Shown here: positions 47,291-58,985 of the stretch, one piece after another
How positions within the stretch are numbered: position 1 is the first letter of the stretch
Layout of the letters: every line of letters starts with the position of its first letter
Assembly (NCBI RefSeq): GCF_003265705.1
Contig: NW_020312848.1
Coordinates: forward strand, 53,239,642-53,303,641
DNA: 64,000 nucleotides
Direction of reading: 5' to 3'
DNA from: Callorhinus ursinus
Lineage: Eukaryota; Chordata; Mammalia; Carnivora; Otariidae
Program-made: the position numbers and the translations under genes
Notes under the pieces: model-generated
Seen by the model: only the letters and a program-made list of their open reading frames with translations
Told to the model about the DNA's origin: nothing
Database searches by the model: none

Positions 47291-47404
47291 ATGGTGTCAG
47301 GGCAGAGTAAACCTATGGTTCTAGAAACCATGATCAAAAATTTCAAGAAGGTCTGGCCAAATTGCCTAAGCCCAGTCGTGTGTGAAATGCTTCAGAACAC
47401 TTGA
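47291..47404 (+). pseudogene. gag matrix remnant of the class I provirus
   Basis: From the ATG at 47291 a frame reads MVSGQSKPMVLETMIKNFKK and stops at 47404, about 37 codons. The Leu-Glu-x-Met-(Ile/Leu)-Lys-Asn-Phe-Lys-Lys pattern is that of gammaretrovirus-like gag N-termini as I recall the family. The usual glycine directly after the start Met is not in place. Only the beginning of gag is recognisable; the following 500 bp show no gag frame. Confidence 0.55.
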
Positions 47405-47904
47405 TGGAGACAAAGCAGAGCAACTAAAATTGAGATCATGAGACAGTCCTGGGGGTCTGGAATTTGCAGAGGTCAGAGGACCTGAGAGTCAAGTCGGCCT
47501 TCTCTAACAAGGCAAGATCTCCAGCTGTTTAGGTTCTTTTTAACTTCAGAGAGCACCTTTCCCTGTTGTCTCTGGGTGGTGGGAGGTTGGGGCAAAGATC
47601 CCCCAGGGATGGGACAGGTCTCAGGTAGGGGGAGGACTGGGGCAAGGAATTCGGGGGAGGAACCCTACTAAAATGAAAACAGAGAAGAGGTCAGATCAAA
47701 AGCCTACCTACTACATTGTTCAAAGGCAGATTCCAGTTGTCTGTCTGGGGTAGGGCTGACATTGGTGATGTAAACAAGATACCCCAGGGGATACAGATCC
47801 GGCTGGTCCACTGGCTGTGGACCAGTGAACAGCAAGGCTTAGACATTATTTCCAAACCTCCTTTATAAGAGTCACCTGGGAGGACCTTGTTAAAAAAGGC
47901 AGCT
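47405..47904. other. Decayed proviral or unassigned sequence
   Basis: No gag or protease frame can be traced. The composition is still GC-richer than the host flanks. Confidence 0.4.
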
Positions 47905-48003
47905 ATTTGGGGGATGGGGTAGTCGGGTGATGGGTATTACAGAGGGCACGTGTTGTGATGAGCACTGGGTGTAATACTATATGGCCTATGCAAACCCACT
48001 GAA
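47905..48003 (+). mobile_element. L1 3' UTR fragment inside the provirus
   Basis: 'gggtgatgggtattacagag', 'ggcacgtgttgtgatgagca' and 'ctgggtgtaatactatatgg' match the 3' UTR seen at 34810-34930. Confidence 0.8.
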
Positions 48004-48062
48004 TCATAATGGGTGGGATGGGGGGAGTATCCCAGAAGCTGTGTGTTTAAAAAGCAACCCCT

Positions 48063-48092
48063 GGGGGCACCTAAGTGGCTCAGAAAAAAAAA
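48063..48092 (+). mobile_element. SINE head fragment plus A9
   Basis: 'gggggcacctaagtggctcag' (48063-48083) is a CAN SINE 5' head, followed directly by nine A and then proviral pol. The SINE body is missing. Confidence 0.7.
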
Positions 48093-48099
48093 CTGTCAG

Positions 48100-49690
48100 A
48101 CTTGGGATACTGAGCCTCATGGAAGAAGGCACAAATCTGCCAACAACAGGTCCAACACTTTGGTTTCCTCCTCAGCCAAGGGAACAGAGAACTAGGGCCG
48201 GAGAGGAAAGGGATCATCATCTCCCTGCCACAGCCCCAGACACAAAGGGGCCTACGAGAATTCCTGGGGGCTGCAGGATTCTGCCGCATCTGGATCCCTG
48301 GGTTCTCATCAATAGCAAGATCCCTTTATGATCTCTTAGGGGGACCAGATCGAGAACCCCCTGCCTGGACTGAAAAGGAAAAAATAGCGCTTGGGGTACT
48401 CACCCAGACTGTTGGACCCTGGCAACGGCTAGTTGCCTACCTGTCAAAGGAGCTGGACCCCGTGGCAACGGGATGGCCACCATGCCAATGGGCGCTGGGG
48501 CAGCCACAGTCCTAATCCTCAAGGAGGCGGACAAACTTACCCTGGGGCAAGAACTTAATGTCAAGGTCTCCCATGCATTTGTGTCCCTCATGAACGCACA
48601 GGGACACTGCTTCCTTTCCAACTTTCAGCTAGCACAATACCAAGGGCTCCTCTGCGAAAACCCACGGGTTGCCCTCAAAACAGTAAGGACATTAAATCCA
48701 GCAAACTTTCTCCCCACGGAAGAGGGGGAACCAGACCATGACTGCTCCGAGGTGACTGATGAAGTCTATGCGAGCCGTCCAGATCTGTGGGATCAAGCTG
48801 TAAAGAATCCAGAGCTCACGCTGTTCAGCGATGGCAGCAGTTACCTACAAGAGGGTGCCCAGAAAGTGGGTTATGCAATAACCACAACCACTGAAGTCCT
48901 AGAAGCTAAGGCATTACCAGCTGGATGGTCAGCTCAATAGGCTGACAAGGAGAAGTTACTGAGACTCCTCGAAGCCGTCTGGTTTCCAAAGGAAGTAGCA
49001 ATCCTGCACTGTAAGGGACACCAGAAAGCAGACGACCCCATAGTGAGGGGAAATCGTCTGGCAGATAAGGCAGCCAAGACCGCAGCCAATGAGGATGTAG
49101 ACAGAGCCCCTTCCCTCACCATGGCCCTAACAGCCCCAGAAGAAGTCCCTCCTTCCAGTTACACTAAAAAGAAATGTGCCATGGCTGAGGGGGCCACCCT
49201 GACTGAAAAGGGATGGTGGATGATGCCAGATGGGCACATCTTTGTTCCAACAGCAACTGGAGGGCATCTAGTCAAGGAACACCACTGACTCATCTGGGAA
49301 AAACTGCATTAGAGGCCCTTCTCAAGAAGCACTACTACATCAGTGCATAACATGTGCTAAAAATAATGCTCGGTGTGCACCATGGTCCCCGCCAAGTGTC
49401 CAGAGGATGGGAGCAACCCCCTTCGAAGATCTAGAGGTAGACGTCACAGATGTGCAGCCGAGCAGGGTGTTCAAATATCTCCTAGTAATAGTATGCACAT
49501 ACTCTGGGTGGGTCCAAGCCTTCCCAACCAGGACGGATCAAAGCCAGGAAGTAGCTAAAGTACTCTTGTGGGAGATTGTGCCCCGTTTGGCCTGCCATTA
49601 ACAGAGTGACAATGGACCCGCATTTGTGGCAGACATTGTACAGGTCTTGACCAAATCTCTCAACATCACCTGAAGACTCCACACTGCTTA
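48100..49690 (+). pseudogene. pol remnant of the class I provirus (RT end, RNase H, integrase)
   Basis: Three parts in the order of gammaretroviral pol. (1) RT thumb/connection from 48252, with [11 protein letters not shown] and W-I-P-G-F, then [11 protein letters not shown]; a frame change near 48490 moves to the frame of 48473-48940. (2) RNase H, with the first catalytic Asp in FSDGSSY (Asp codon 48830-48832); an in-frame stop at 48938-48940 is followed at once by the C-terminal RNase H words HCKGHQKADDP and NRLADKAA, so the middle carrying the other catalytic acids is deleted. (3) Integrase, from a zinc-finger-like HLVKEHH with a stop at 49286-49288, then a frame change to DVTDVQ...YSGWVQAFPT at 49407-49601 and, after another stop, QSDNGPAF. 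The trace ends near 49690. No env or 3' LTR follows. The element cannot be active. Confidence 0.9.
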
Positions 49691-51453
49691 CTGACCCCAA
49701 AGTTCAGGGAAAGGGGTTTTTGGGAGACTATGGAATTAGGATAAACCCTGGAAAGTTAAGAACCCCAACCACCGAAAGTGGGGAAGCCCAGAACCCCCTT
49801 GGCAAGGGATCAATGTTATAACCAGTATTTATTTGTTCTTTACAATGTAATTTTCTCTGCTATTTTTGGCTTAAGGTGTTTCTGGAAATTGAGAGACACT
49901 TCCCATGAAGTCAGAAAGTTATCCCAGCATCATCAAATGGGAAAATATGGATGGAGCATATAGAAGATGATACACAATATCATTCCAATATTTTAAAGCA
50001 AGTGAAATATGGATAAAATGAACACCAAGAACAGCAATGAATGGAGAATGAGTTCATGACATGTAACAGAGGTAAGCAGAGAATGTATCGTAAAGTGGAA
50101 AGGAAAAGTCCTGTTTTGGTAAAAGATTAAGGTTCATAAAAGCAAGCATTATCGCCCCTTAAAGCAAACAAACAAAAAGAAAAGAATCAATAGAAATTTT
50201 TAAACGTTTTCTTATACTGCTTCTTTCTTCCTGATTCATGTGCCAGTCACAGGCATATAGTAAAAAAGAAAAAAAACTTTATTTTCCTTCCACTGCCCAT
50301 TCAGACCCACTCTTTAAGGTTATTTGCTCTGCTACTCAGATGAAATTGAGAGGAAATCCTGTGACTTTTTGGTCACTCTTAGGTAATAAAAAGTCCTCTG
50401 ATCACCTCTCGTCACAAAAGGAAAGTCTCATTTCAGCAATTAAAATGTCTAGTCCATATAAGATCAAACTTCGTCTAAGTTGGAGCTTCTCCTCAGCCCC
50501 AGCTGGTCTGCTCTAGGTTGTTACCTGAAGGGGGAAAAGGACCTTGTGGGTTCCTTCTCTATTTCCTGTATTTCTTTGCAAGTCCTACGTAGGTGGTCTA
50601 ACTTTAGAACGTGGAATAGTTGGCAAATATTGTCTTGGGGCTTTAGCCAAAACAGAGTCAGAAATGGTTCAGTTTTAACATCCTGTTGCATATCCTTGGT
50701 AGCACAACTAAAACACACGATTTTCATGCAGCTTTCAACTCCATATATTGGAAGTTGAGATGGAGAATCCAGGAGCAGGCACTAGAATAATAAAGTAGGC
50801 ACGTTTACCTGCTTTACAGGAAATACCTAACCACACATGTCACAATCAACTGTAGTGTTTTCTAAACTTTCCCACCAACTTACCCTGAATCACTGAGAAA
50901 GAAGACAGACCTCTGTAGGTTATGAGGTCTTAGTCTAAAGAGGCATTTTTATTTATGGTACTTCTTAATAAGTGTGTGTTTTACTAATTAAAGCACACAA
51001 ACTTTGTATTCCATACCATAATGTCTCTGCTTATTTTAGCATAAAAATTACTAGTTTCTTCTAACATTTTCTTAAAATTGATTCACTAGGGATATATATT
51101 ACATTTAATTGTTAATTCCAGTTAAATTCTAGCAAAATGTCATATTCCCCAGTTTGATAATCATGAAACCTATAGAAATAATGGTCTTCATGTAATTTAA
51201 AGGATACTTTTGGACTTAGGTTTTCTTGTGTTCCCCTTATTAATATTAATGACCATTCAAGCTGTTTTTAGCAGAGGACTTTAAATTCCAAATCAGAGGT
51301 GAGCAAATATTTGTTGGCAGTAAACATATTACCCAAATAAATCCCTGGACACTTTAACAGACATTGGTTTTTTCCTTAAACCTCTCCTCTTAACATATCC
51401 CATTAAGGTCTCTGATTAGTCTCCAGTTTCCGGAAACACTGGACTTAAAATAG
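49691..51453. other. Unassigned DNA
   Basis: No LTR-like sequence matching 46280-46606 was seen. Frames at 50238-50758 overlap on both strands and have no recognised product. Confidence 0.4.
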
Positions 51454-51466
51454 AAATAAGAATATC

Positions 51467-51669
51467 CGGGGCGCCTGGGTGGCTCAGTCATTAAGCTTCT
51501 GCCTTTGGCTCAGGTCATGATCCCAGGGTCCTGGGATCGAGCCCCACATCGGGCTCCCTGCTCGGCAGGAAGCCTGCTTCTCCCTTTCCTACTCCCCCTG
51601 CTTGTGTTCCCTCTCTCGCTGAGTCTCTCTCTGTCAAATAAATAAATGAAATCTTAAAAAAAAAAAAGT
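51467..51669 (+). mobile_element. CAN/SINEC SINE, sense (young type)
   Basis: Head 'ggggcgcctgggtggctcag', body 'cctgggatcgagccccacat', 'cttgtgttccctctctcgct' and an 'aaataaataaatgaaatct' A-tail. Perfect 13-bp duplication AAATAAGAATATC at 51454-51466 and 51670-51682. Confidence 0.97.
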
Positions 51670-51682
51670 AAATAAGAATATC

Positions 51683-52239
51683 TTTGGAAAGGGAAAGGAA
51701 CCTTTAGAAATACAACTGTTTTACTAGTTCAGAAGAAAACCGGTCCTGCAAGAGAACCAAGCTAAAAGTAGTACTGAGTTGGGAGTACACTTATAAATAC
51801 ATTTTATGCCAGTTGTCCTGCTATTCCTATTGTGGATTCATTTACCCATTAGAGTTATCTATAGTTTTCCATCCTTAAAACTCCAACTATCATGGTAACG
51901 GGGGACCCCCTGCATAATTCTATAAGCTCAAAGCTGATACTCTGGTGAGACAGATACTCAAAGATAAGTAGAAACTATTCAGCTCTATTTCAGTTCAAAA
52001 AAAAGCTAACTCCTGTCATTCCAAGATAAATATCCCTGAAGAGTTATTGGTGAATACGACACTAGGAAGTGAATGGCTGTATGACCTAGCTGCAAAACTA
52101 GAGCTAGAGTCAAAGAGGAAGAATAAGAGAATAAGCTAGTTAGCTGGTTCTATGTTTAAAAAACAATGGGCCTCGAAAATCCATGAGATTAAACCTGGAA
52201 CTAGTGATATTAGTAGTTTACCATAGTGAAAAGTGAACT
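51683..52239. other. Unassigned DNA
   Basis: No feature recognised. Confidence 0.4.
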
Positions 52240-52440
52240 CAAAGTCTAGAACAGTATTTTCAAAGTTTGAATCTCAAAGCTTTCTGTATCAGGATCACAG
52301 GAGAGGATGGGGTTGACCAGCTTGTTAAAATGCAGATTTCTAGGCCTTACACTAGACCTACTGAATAAAAATTTGAGAGTTGAAAACTACCCCTAGGAGA
52401 TCCTTATTGATGTTGAAGCTTAAGAACCATTGGATTAGGA
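52240..52440 (+). mobile_element. MER5-like hAT MITE
   Basis: 'acagtattttcaaagtttga', 'ttaaaatgcagatttctagg' and 'aagcttaagaaccattgg' keep the layout of the short MER5-type hAT elements, with imperfect inverted ends. Confidence 0.7.
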
Positions 52441-52767
52441 TCTAACAGATGAATAATGTAAAGAGGGGGAAATTACGAATCTGATAGTAAATGAAACTAT
52501 TAGTAATAGTATAAAAGATAAACAGTTCACAATTCTCAAATCCATAAAGTTCTGAAAACCAAAAAATTTCGCTTTATTTTTTGTTTGTTTTGTAATATAT
52601 TTAGAGATAATTCCCAGCATGATCTAGACGTATTTTTGGCAAAAATTGACCTATATTTATGTGAGATCACGTAGCCTCTATTTATCCTACTTTGTATGCA
52701 TGTTTGGGTTTCGCTGCATAGTTACTGTGGAGTACCCCAAATGGGGTTTACTATATAATATAAAGTA
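52441..52767. other. Unassigned DNA
   Basis: No feature recognised. Confidence 0.45.
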
Positions 52768-52781
52768 GATGCACCATATTC

Positions 52782-52996
52782 CCTCTCTCTCTCTCTCTCT
52801 TTTTTTTTTTTTTTTTTGAGAGAGAGAGAGAACGTGTATGCGTGTGTGAGCAGGGGAGCTGGGGAGGGACAGAGGAGAGGGAGAAAGAGAATCTTAAGCA
52901 GGTTCCATGCTCAATCTCATGACCCTGATGAGATCAAGACCTGAGCTGAAATCAAGAGTTGGACGCTTAACTGACTAAATCACCCACGTGCTGCAG
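52782..52996 (-). mobile_element. CAN/SINEC SINE, antisense
   Basis: A (CT)n/T-run tail with GAGAGA, then 'atctcatgaccctgatgaga' and the inverted head 'gactaaatcacccacgtgct', degraded at its end. Perfect 14-bp duplication GATGCACCATATTC at 52768-52781 and 52997-53010. Confidence 0.95.
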
Positions 52997-53010
52997 GATG
53001 CACCATATTC

Positions 53011-54439
53011 TGAATTCAGAAATACATTTGGCCCAAAGAGTTTCAGAAAAGGGAATGGGTACCTCCAGTTGTTCAAAAACTTTTCAGTTACAAGAAAATA
53101 ATGCACTTATATGAGCCTGAACCTATAGCAAATATTAAAGAGAACATTTGTGAAAGGTAAAGGGGAGAGGGAGAAGGAGACATGGGGAGAGCCTTTGGGC
53201 TTCAATGTAGTTCTGATACTTCTGGATGGAGAGCAGGAAGGAAAGAGGAGAGAGTGGGCTATGCTCCAGACTGCAGAGCATCTCTGAGAAGTCTCAGTCA
53301 AGGCAATATGGAGTCCTTGAACAAAATTTCCCGTTAGGGGAGTCTTGCACTGGACAAAAATGTCCTGGCTCTGGTGCCCCTGTCATGCTTATTCATTGGC
53401 TGGGAGTAGCCTGGGCACTAGTGTGGCCACAACATGAATGTCTGGGCAGATCTGAAGGTACAACAGCTAGTCTCACAGCAGGTTTTCTTTAAGAAAATCT
53501 GGGTGGTAGACTCAGTGGCCTCCACAATTCCTGACTTACCAGATGGAGCAGAGCAGCCCAGCAGCTGGGAGCTTTACTTAGGATTGGAATATTGCAGCAA
53601 AATATACTTCGTTGTTCCGTAAACTTCTGTTTTATTGGGTATTTTTATCGCAGAATCTAACCGTTTTCTAGCCAATTCCATTCACATTTCTAATTGTCTT
53701 TCTCCATATATATTTGTCAAACCATTTGTCTTCATTTAGGATTTAGAAAATATGATTGAAAATATGTTAATTTTTTTTTGACCTCTCCTAGTCATCCTTG
53801 AGGGGAAAAAAAGCTATCAAAGGAACTGTTGGGCCCTAGATCATCTGGAGAAACCTTAAAACATTTGGCTCTCTGCTTTAATTCACATTCTGCCCATTGC
53901 CATTGCTTGACAAGAATCAAGGGATAAATTGGGACTCTGTGCTGAACTTTGTTGATAAGATACATAGAAAATCTGATATGTTTTAGTCAGGTCCTTTCAT
54001 AAAATAAACATTTATGGGCCAATTTTTTCTTTTCTTTTTTTTATAAACTATTTGTTAATGATGTTTACATTTAGCCTATTTTCTTGTTTCTTGGCTGTTT
54101 CAAAATAGTGGTCATCTTGAAAGTCAAATATAAAAAAATTACTTAAGAACTTAAGTGTCTGTTCTCATTTTGGTTTTTCATGGGGACTCTATGGGGTTTG
54201 GGTATAAGAAAAGATGGGAAAAAATGTTCACTAGTCGGTGCCCTTGCCTCAGAGTTCAATTCTAGTTGTTCTCAGAGATTTTAGCATCATACTCATTAGT
54301 TATTTATATCTTCCCTCTTTTTTCCACTTTGCAGATAATTGCTACTTAATTGATACTGCCTCTATGCAAACCTAGTCACAAGACACACTGCTAAATAGAG
54401 GAATCATTAATCTGCGTGTATGTTGTAGATTTCCTTTAA
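53011..54439. other. Unassigned DNA
   Basis: About 53100-53660 is GC-richer and contains 'gtcatgcttattcattggct' and 'ggtagactcagtggcctcca', which look like an interspersed repeat whose family I cannot name. The rest is featureless. Confidence 0.4.
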
Positions 54440-54840
54440 AGGTTGGCTGGAATAAGCAAAGTCATTAGCAGTTTATTTGCAACAGTGCACTTATGAAAAG
54501 CTCTGTGGAGAACACATCAACAGTCAGTATGCAACTGAGCAATTAACACAGGACTCCTGTACTTTAGGGTGTTAGCATGGAAGTAAACAGAAGCAGATGT
54601 GAAGTGTTTGTACTGTTAGCATGCACGGTCTGTTCTGACATATGCAAATACCACTCATGCTCACAGAACCTGCAACCCCTGTTGTACTGTGACCTTACTG
54701 ATGAAGCCCTATGACAGAAGTACTTCATTTGCACTGGGTGCTATTAATTATTAACAGGCCAATGCCACCTTTCCTTGTTATTAGAGCTTAGCAGAAAGCC
54801 AGGTAATAAAGCATCACAAACAAGTTGATAACACTCTAGA
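54440..54840. other. Repeat-poor block with octamer motif
   Basis: High-complexity sequence without repeat signatures. It holds an exact octamer ATGCAAAT (54642-54649), a TATTAATTATTAAC homeodomain-type cluster and balanced composition. A conserved noncoding element or enhancer is possible, but nothing in the sequence alone proves it. Confidence 0.35.
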
Positions 54841-56458
54841 TCCCAGCTTACCTTGACTACTGCTATCTTGCCAGAAGAGAAAATAAAGAACAATTAAGGC
54901 CAGAGAGAGCAGAAAGGGTCTCAGAAGACTGACAGATGGGATCACCTGTGCAATCCAGGCATGAGTTTGAATAGTTTTCTCCATGGGACTCAGGTAAACC
55001 CTGTGATGATCCAGTGGTTTCTATATGAAGGCAGGAGAATTTTGGTCTTGGGACAGGTTTGTACATAACTTAATTTACCATATTTCCCTTCCTTGACAGG
55101 GAGCTGGAAAATTGTTGCTGACTAGAACAATTAAAATTAGAGGGAAATGGCATGACTTTCTGTCCTTGTATCTTTAAAGGACATGTCAGAGGCCTTATCT
55201 TTCATATCACTTGCATTCTAGAAAAGAAAGCAACTTTTATGGTGTAAAATATAATTCCTTCCACCTCACTGTCAGTAAATGCTGAGATTTCTCATCATTA
55301 AAGAAATAGGAAGTATTCCTAAAGTCATATATGTATCTCAGAAATGGTAATACTTCATTACAAAAAAAAAAAAAAAACTGCAAAAAGATTATTCCAGAGC
55401 TTTGTTATCCTGTAAATGGGCATGCTGTTCATGAGTAGTTTGACAAAAGACAAGTGGTTGATATTAACTAGTTAGGATTTTTTTAATTCTCTAAATTACA
55501 ATACAATATACTTTTAGAAAAAGAAACAATACAATATACTTTAGGATGATGAGGAGAAACTTACCCTCAATTCATTTTATAAAGAATAATTTTTTGTGAT
55601 CATACATGGCTGGATATATGTATATACTCCAGACTTCTAATGTTTTCCTATGACTGAGCTAGACATAGTTTCAGTGCATCCCGTTGGAATGAATTAATTT
55701 GAACCATTAGTGCATTCTGCTATAAATATCCTAATATTTACTCTGATCTTATACCAAAACTCTGGTTTTCCATCATCTTTTTGTGTAAGCATCTTACACA
55801 GAACCTAACTAAAGCTGTTAAGGTAAGGGGTTGAAACAACATATCTTAGAGTTATTGAATTGAAATCCTATCTCCTCTATAAAACTTAATCAACTAAATG
55901 AAATATGAGGCAGATTGCTCACTCATAAACTTCATCATATAATGCAATTCTCATATTTGAGGGGAAATCACAAATACTAAATCCTATGCACAGTGTAAAT
56001 CTTCCTTTCTCATAACGTTAACAATATTGTCTCCATCTTTATTTAATTTGAGTATGGCCTATATTTTTCTAGGTTTTTAAGTTGTTGTCTGGAATAAAGC
56101 AGATTTTTTTTGCTAGTCATGTTCTAAACATACTGAGTATAATATTGAATAAAAGAAAATCTTTATTTATTAAAACAGTACTTTAATTTTAGGAATATAA
56201 TCTGTCAAGTAAGAAACCTTTTCCATGAAAGGGTAAGAGGAGAAGTGAAAGGAAATAGGAAGACTAGAAAAGTGAATAAGGATTCATGTTGTACAACATA
56301 CTTTGCTTTGAATGCCTTGATTTTTAAACTGGCATATGTCCTAATAGAACAGGAATTCTGAAAGGAAATACTTACGATCTAGGTGATCTATTAACTGTGG
56401 TGAGATGAGACAGATGTAAGCATTCAGAGTCCTGGAATTAGGCGCCTGGTTTCTGAGC
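54841..56458. other. Unassigned DNA
   Basis: Contains an A15 run at about 55361 and two copies of an 18-bp word at 55498-55516 and 55526-55543. No gene recognised. Confidence 0.4.
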
Positions 56459-56943
56459 TGTGGTGGAATGTATAGAGAGGAAAGAGATGAGAGAAAATCC
56501 CCATGGGTCTTTCATGTTTCTGTGTCTTGGGAGCAGAGCCTTTTGTTCTAGACTAAATTTTTAAGGATATTTGTATGGAAACAGACTTGGAAGAGAGAAA
56601 TGGTATTTTGCTCTGGAGGAAGAGGCAGATTTGCTTGCTGTCTGGTATAATAAAGATAATGTCTCCTCCCAGGGCATATCAGGCATGCTTACTGCCTGGA
56701 GCACAACCATTGCATGTGCAGTTATTTTCTAGCCCTCTTTGGTTTGCTCTGTGAGTACTTGGTCTCAGTGCCTCAGTACAATATATGTTGATTTTTATGC
56801 TGGTTGCTGTGCTATGAGTAGTTGAGTTCTTTGACTTGGAAAAAGATTTCTGACATCTATGATGAGCACCCATAAAACTGTGGCAGGCTAACCTCTTAGC
56901 TCCCAAGTAGAGTAAAATCTCAGACCCTTCACAGTTCTGTACA
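56459..56943 (+). mobile_element. 5' LTR of an old provirus
   Basis: Shares ordered words with 61190-61530: 'catgggtctttcatg' against 'catgggtccctcaca', 'ttttgttctagactaaa' against 'ttttgctccaaactatc', 'aaggatatttgt' against 'aagaatatttgt', and 'gataatgtctcctcccaggg' against 'ataatgtctcccttcagggc'. An AATAAA word is at 56648-56653. It ends near 'ctgtaca', shortly before a TGG word at 56947 that could start a primer-binding site; I could not assign the tRNA. Confidence 0.65.
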
Positions 56944-58759
56944 GTTTGGTGGTGCGATACTGACAAAGACACACTTTCTGGAAGAGGAAAAGTTAGGGCC
57001 TTATGGGGCAATTAATAGTATTTGAGGGAAACCCATAGGAATCAATAGTAAACATAGCAACCAAACTGTATGGCCAGCCTGGCAATAAATGATCCTTTGT
57101 TTTATTATCTATTAATGAGGAAGTGTTAGGGAGTTGTTTGTAGGCCAAGTACCAGGAAGTACGCTCATAGACAGATACGCATGAATGGTGGCCTGATTGT
57201 TGCTAACTCTTCCTCTATGGTGGAGAGGGAGGATTCCTTGACAATATAGCAGTCAGTCTTAGGTCTGCCCCACTGTAACAGCTAGCAACTAATCCTATGA
57301 GTCATCCTGAGTAAATAGAATTTTCCAACCCATTTCAGGTAACTAAAGAATGTACACTACACTGGGCTGAAAGAAGGAAAATCCATGAATAGTATGGGTG
57401 GGACCTAGGGAAATTTTAGAACATTATCTGGTTTACTAGAGAGATGAAGCAATGAGAAGCCTGTCATTTACTGCTTGTTAAGAAGAAGTGGTAACAACTG
57501 AGCAGTTTCATGACTCAGTCTCTCCATAGTCTAGTATGACTAACTTAGATCCATTCAGAGATGACAGTAAAAGGTCACAAGTTTTTTGTTTTTGTTGTTG
57601 TTGTTGTTGTGGGTCATGCCTGCCATAAGGGAAATTAGGCCCCCGCAGGGAGATTTCCTAGACAAATAAATTCCCTTGAGAAACCATAGATGAGACATTG
57701 ACTAAACTTTGGACTCTCACTGCCCTGTTTGGGCTAACAATACCAATGGAGTTCACTCACTAGAGAATGAAAAACTGATGCAGGGAATTTTAGGTAAATT
57801 ATTGCAGTCAGCTCTGACACCATGGGAAACTCCCATAGCCTTTATGTTGAAACTAGGTATGAACCTAAGCTGTACTATTTTGGCAATGGAATAGCAAATG
57901 TTGTAGATTAAGATGGATTCTATTAAAAAAAAATGACTACTGGTGCAAGTCAATCCCAAGTGAATCAAAGTGTACAAACCTGACAGCAACAATCTCAAAG
58001 CAGTATGTCTATGGCTCCTAAATCAGAGGGTCCCCAAAGCTAAAATATTCATGTAAGTGATAATGAACTTGGTTGATAAAGGCCTTTGGTGCACCACTGA
58101 CTTTGGAATTTTGTTTGGTTAAGCCATGAACAGCCACCATGTCACTGGAAACCTAAAGTAAATGTGCCTTACTTAATAGCACAACAGTTTTCTACATTTC
58201 CTTTCCCTCCTTTCCTCTCTAGCTTGATCTCAGCTGCTTTACAAAGAAAGATAATTAGGGAGAAAAGCTAAAGTTTCCTTGTCCACAAGGGGGAATGAAG
58301 TCCATACCTATTCATCCTAGTAACCTGCAAAATTTTGGAGAGGGTAAGCACTCAAACTTTTACAGCTTTGTTTGGTACAGCAGAATTGTATTGTCCTATA
58401 CAGTCCCATGGTGGGGAAAAGGATGCCCAAATTCAACTAATGGGGTTTGGGCAAGGTTTGCAGTGGGGAAAGGAAGTTAAAGTGAACTTGTAGATGGGAC
58501 CCTCTGGGTTAATTCAATCTACTGTTGTTGTGGCTTCCCTTGCTGAATGTATAACTGATATTAATTTTCACATGCTTGTACTGTGAATGTTCATAAAGTC
58601 CTGGGGGATTTTTCTGATCAGTAAGAGCCACATCTGGAAAAGTGCTAGTGTGACACAAACAATACTTCCTATCATCTCTCTCGGTCATCTCTGCAGCCTA
58701 AAATAAAGCTACTGGTTATGTGCCCTGAGTGGTGCCCTGAATTCACAGAGCTTCTGCTA
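56944..58759 (+). pseudogene. Decayed gag-pro-RT region of the old provirus
   Basis: This occupies the place of gag, protease and reverse transcriptase between the LTR and the RNase H trace. Frames are short (for example 57709-57894 and 58295-58480) and no motif is certain. A (GTT)n run is at 57592-57610. Confidence 0.4.
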
Positions 58760-58985
58760 AAATATCTGGGCCTACTTCATTGATGATTCAGATGAGTAGA
58801 AACACAGCGGTGTCTACTAAGCAACTCTGGCTACTCAGTCTCAGTGCCAGCCATATAGAACCAAAAAATGACTATGGTTATTCCTCTCTGTGGGCAGAGC
58901 ATAAGACAGTTCTCATAGCTCTTGCCATTACTACCCTTGAAGAACCTAGTTATAGATTGAATGATTCTTGGACTGTTGCCTAGAT
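58760..58985 (+). pseudogene. RNase H remnant of the old provirus
   Basis: In order, and across one frame change, the translation gives AYFIDDS (about 58764-58784), then GYSSLWAEHKTVLIAL and finally YRLNDSWTVA before a stop near 58981. These are the spacing and context of the RNase H acidic residues Asp, Glu and Asp. The wording (W-A-E then D-S-W-x-V-A) looks closer to ERV-L-type pol than to the gammaretroviral copy at 48.8 kb. Stops and the frameshift make it inactive. Confidence 0.65.

Noticed and set aside
56947..56964. Primer-binding site for the old provirus
   Set aside because: It starts with TGG right after the LTR, but I could not match it to a specific tRNA 3' end, so it is mentioned only as a possibility.
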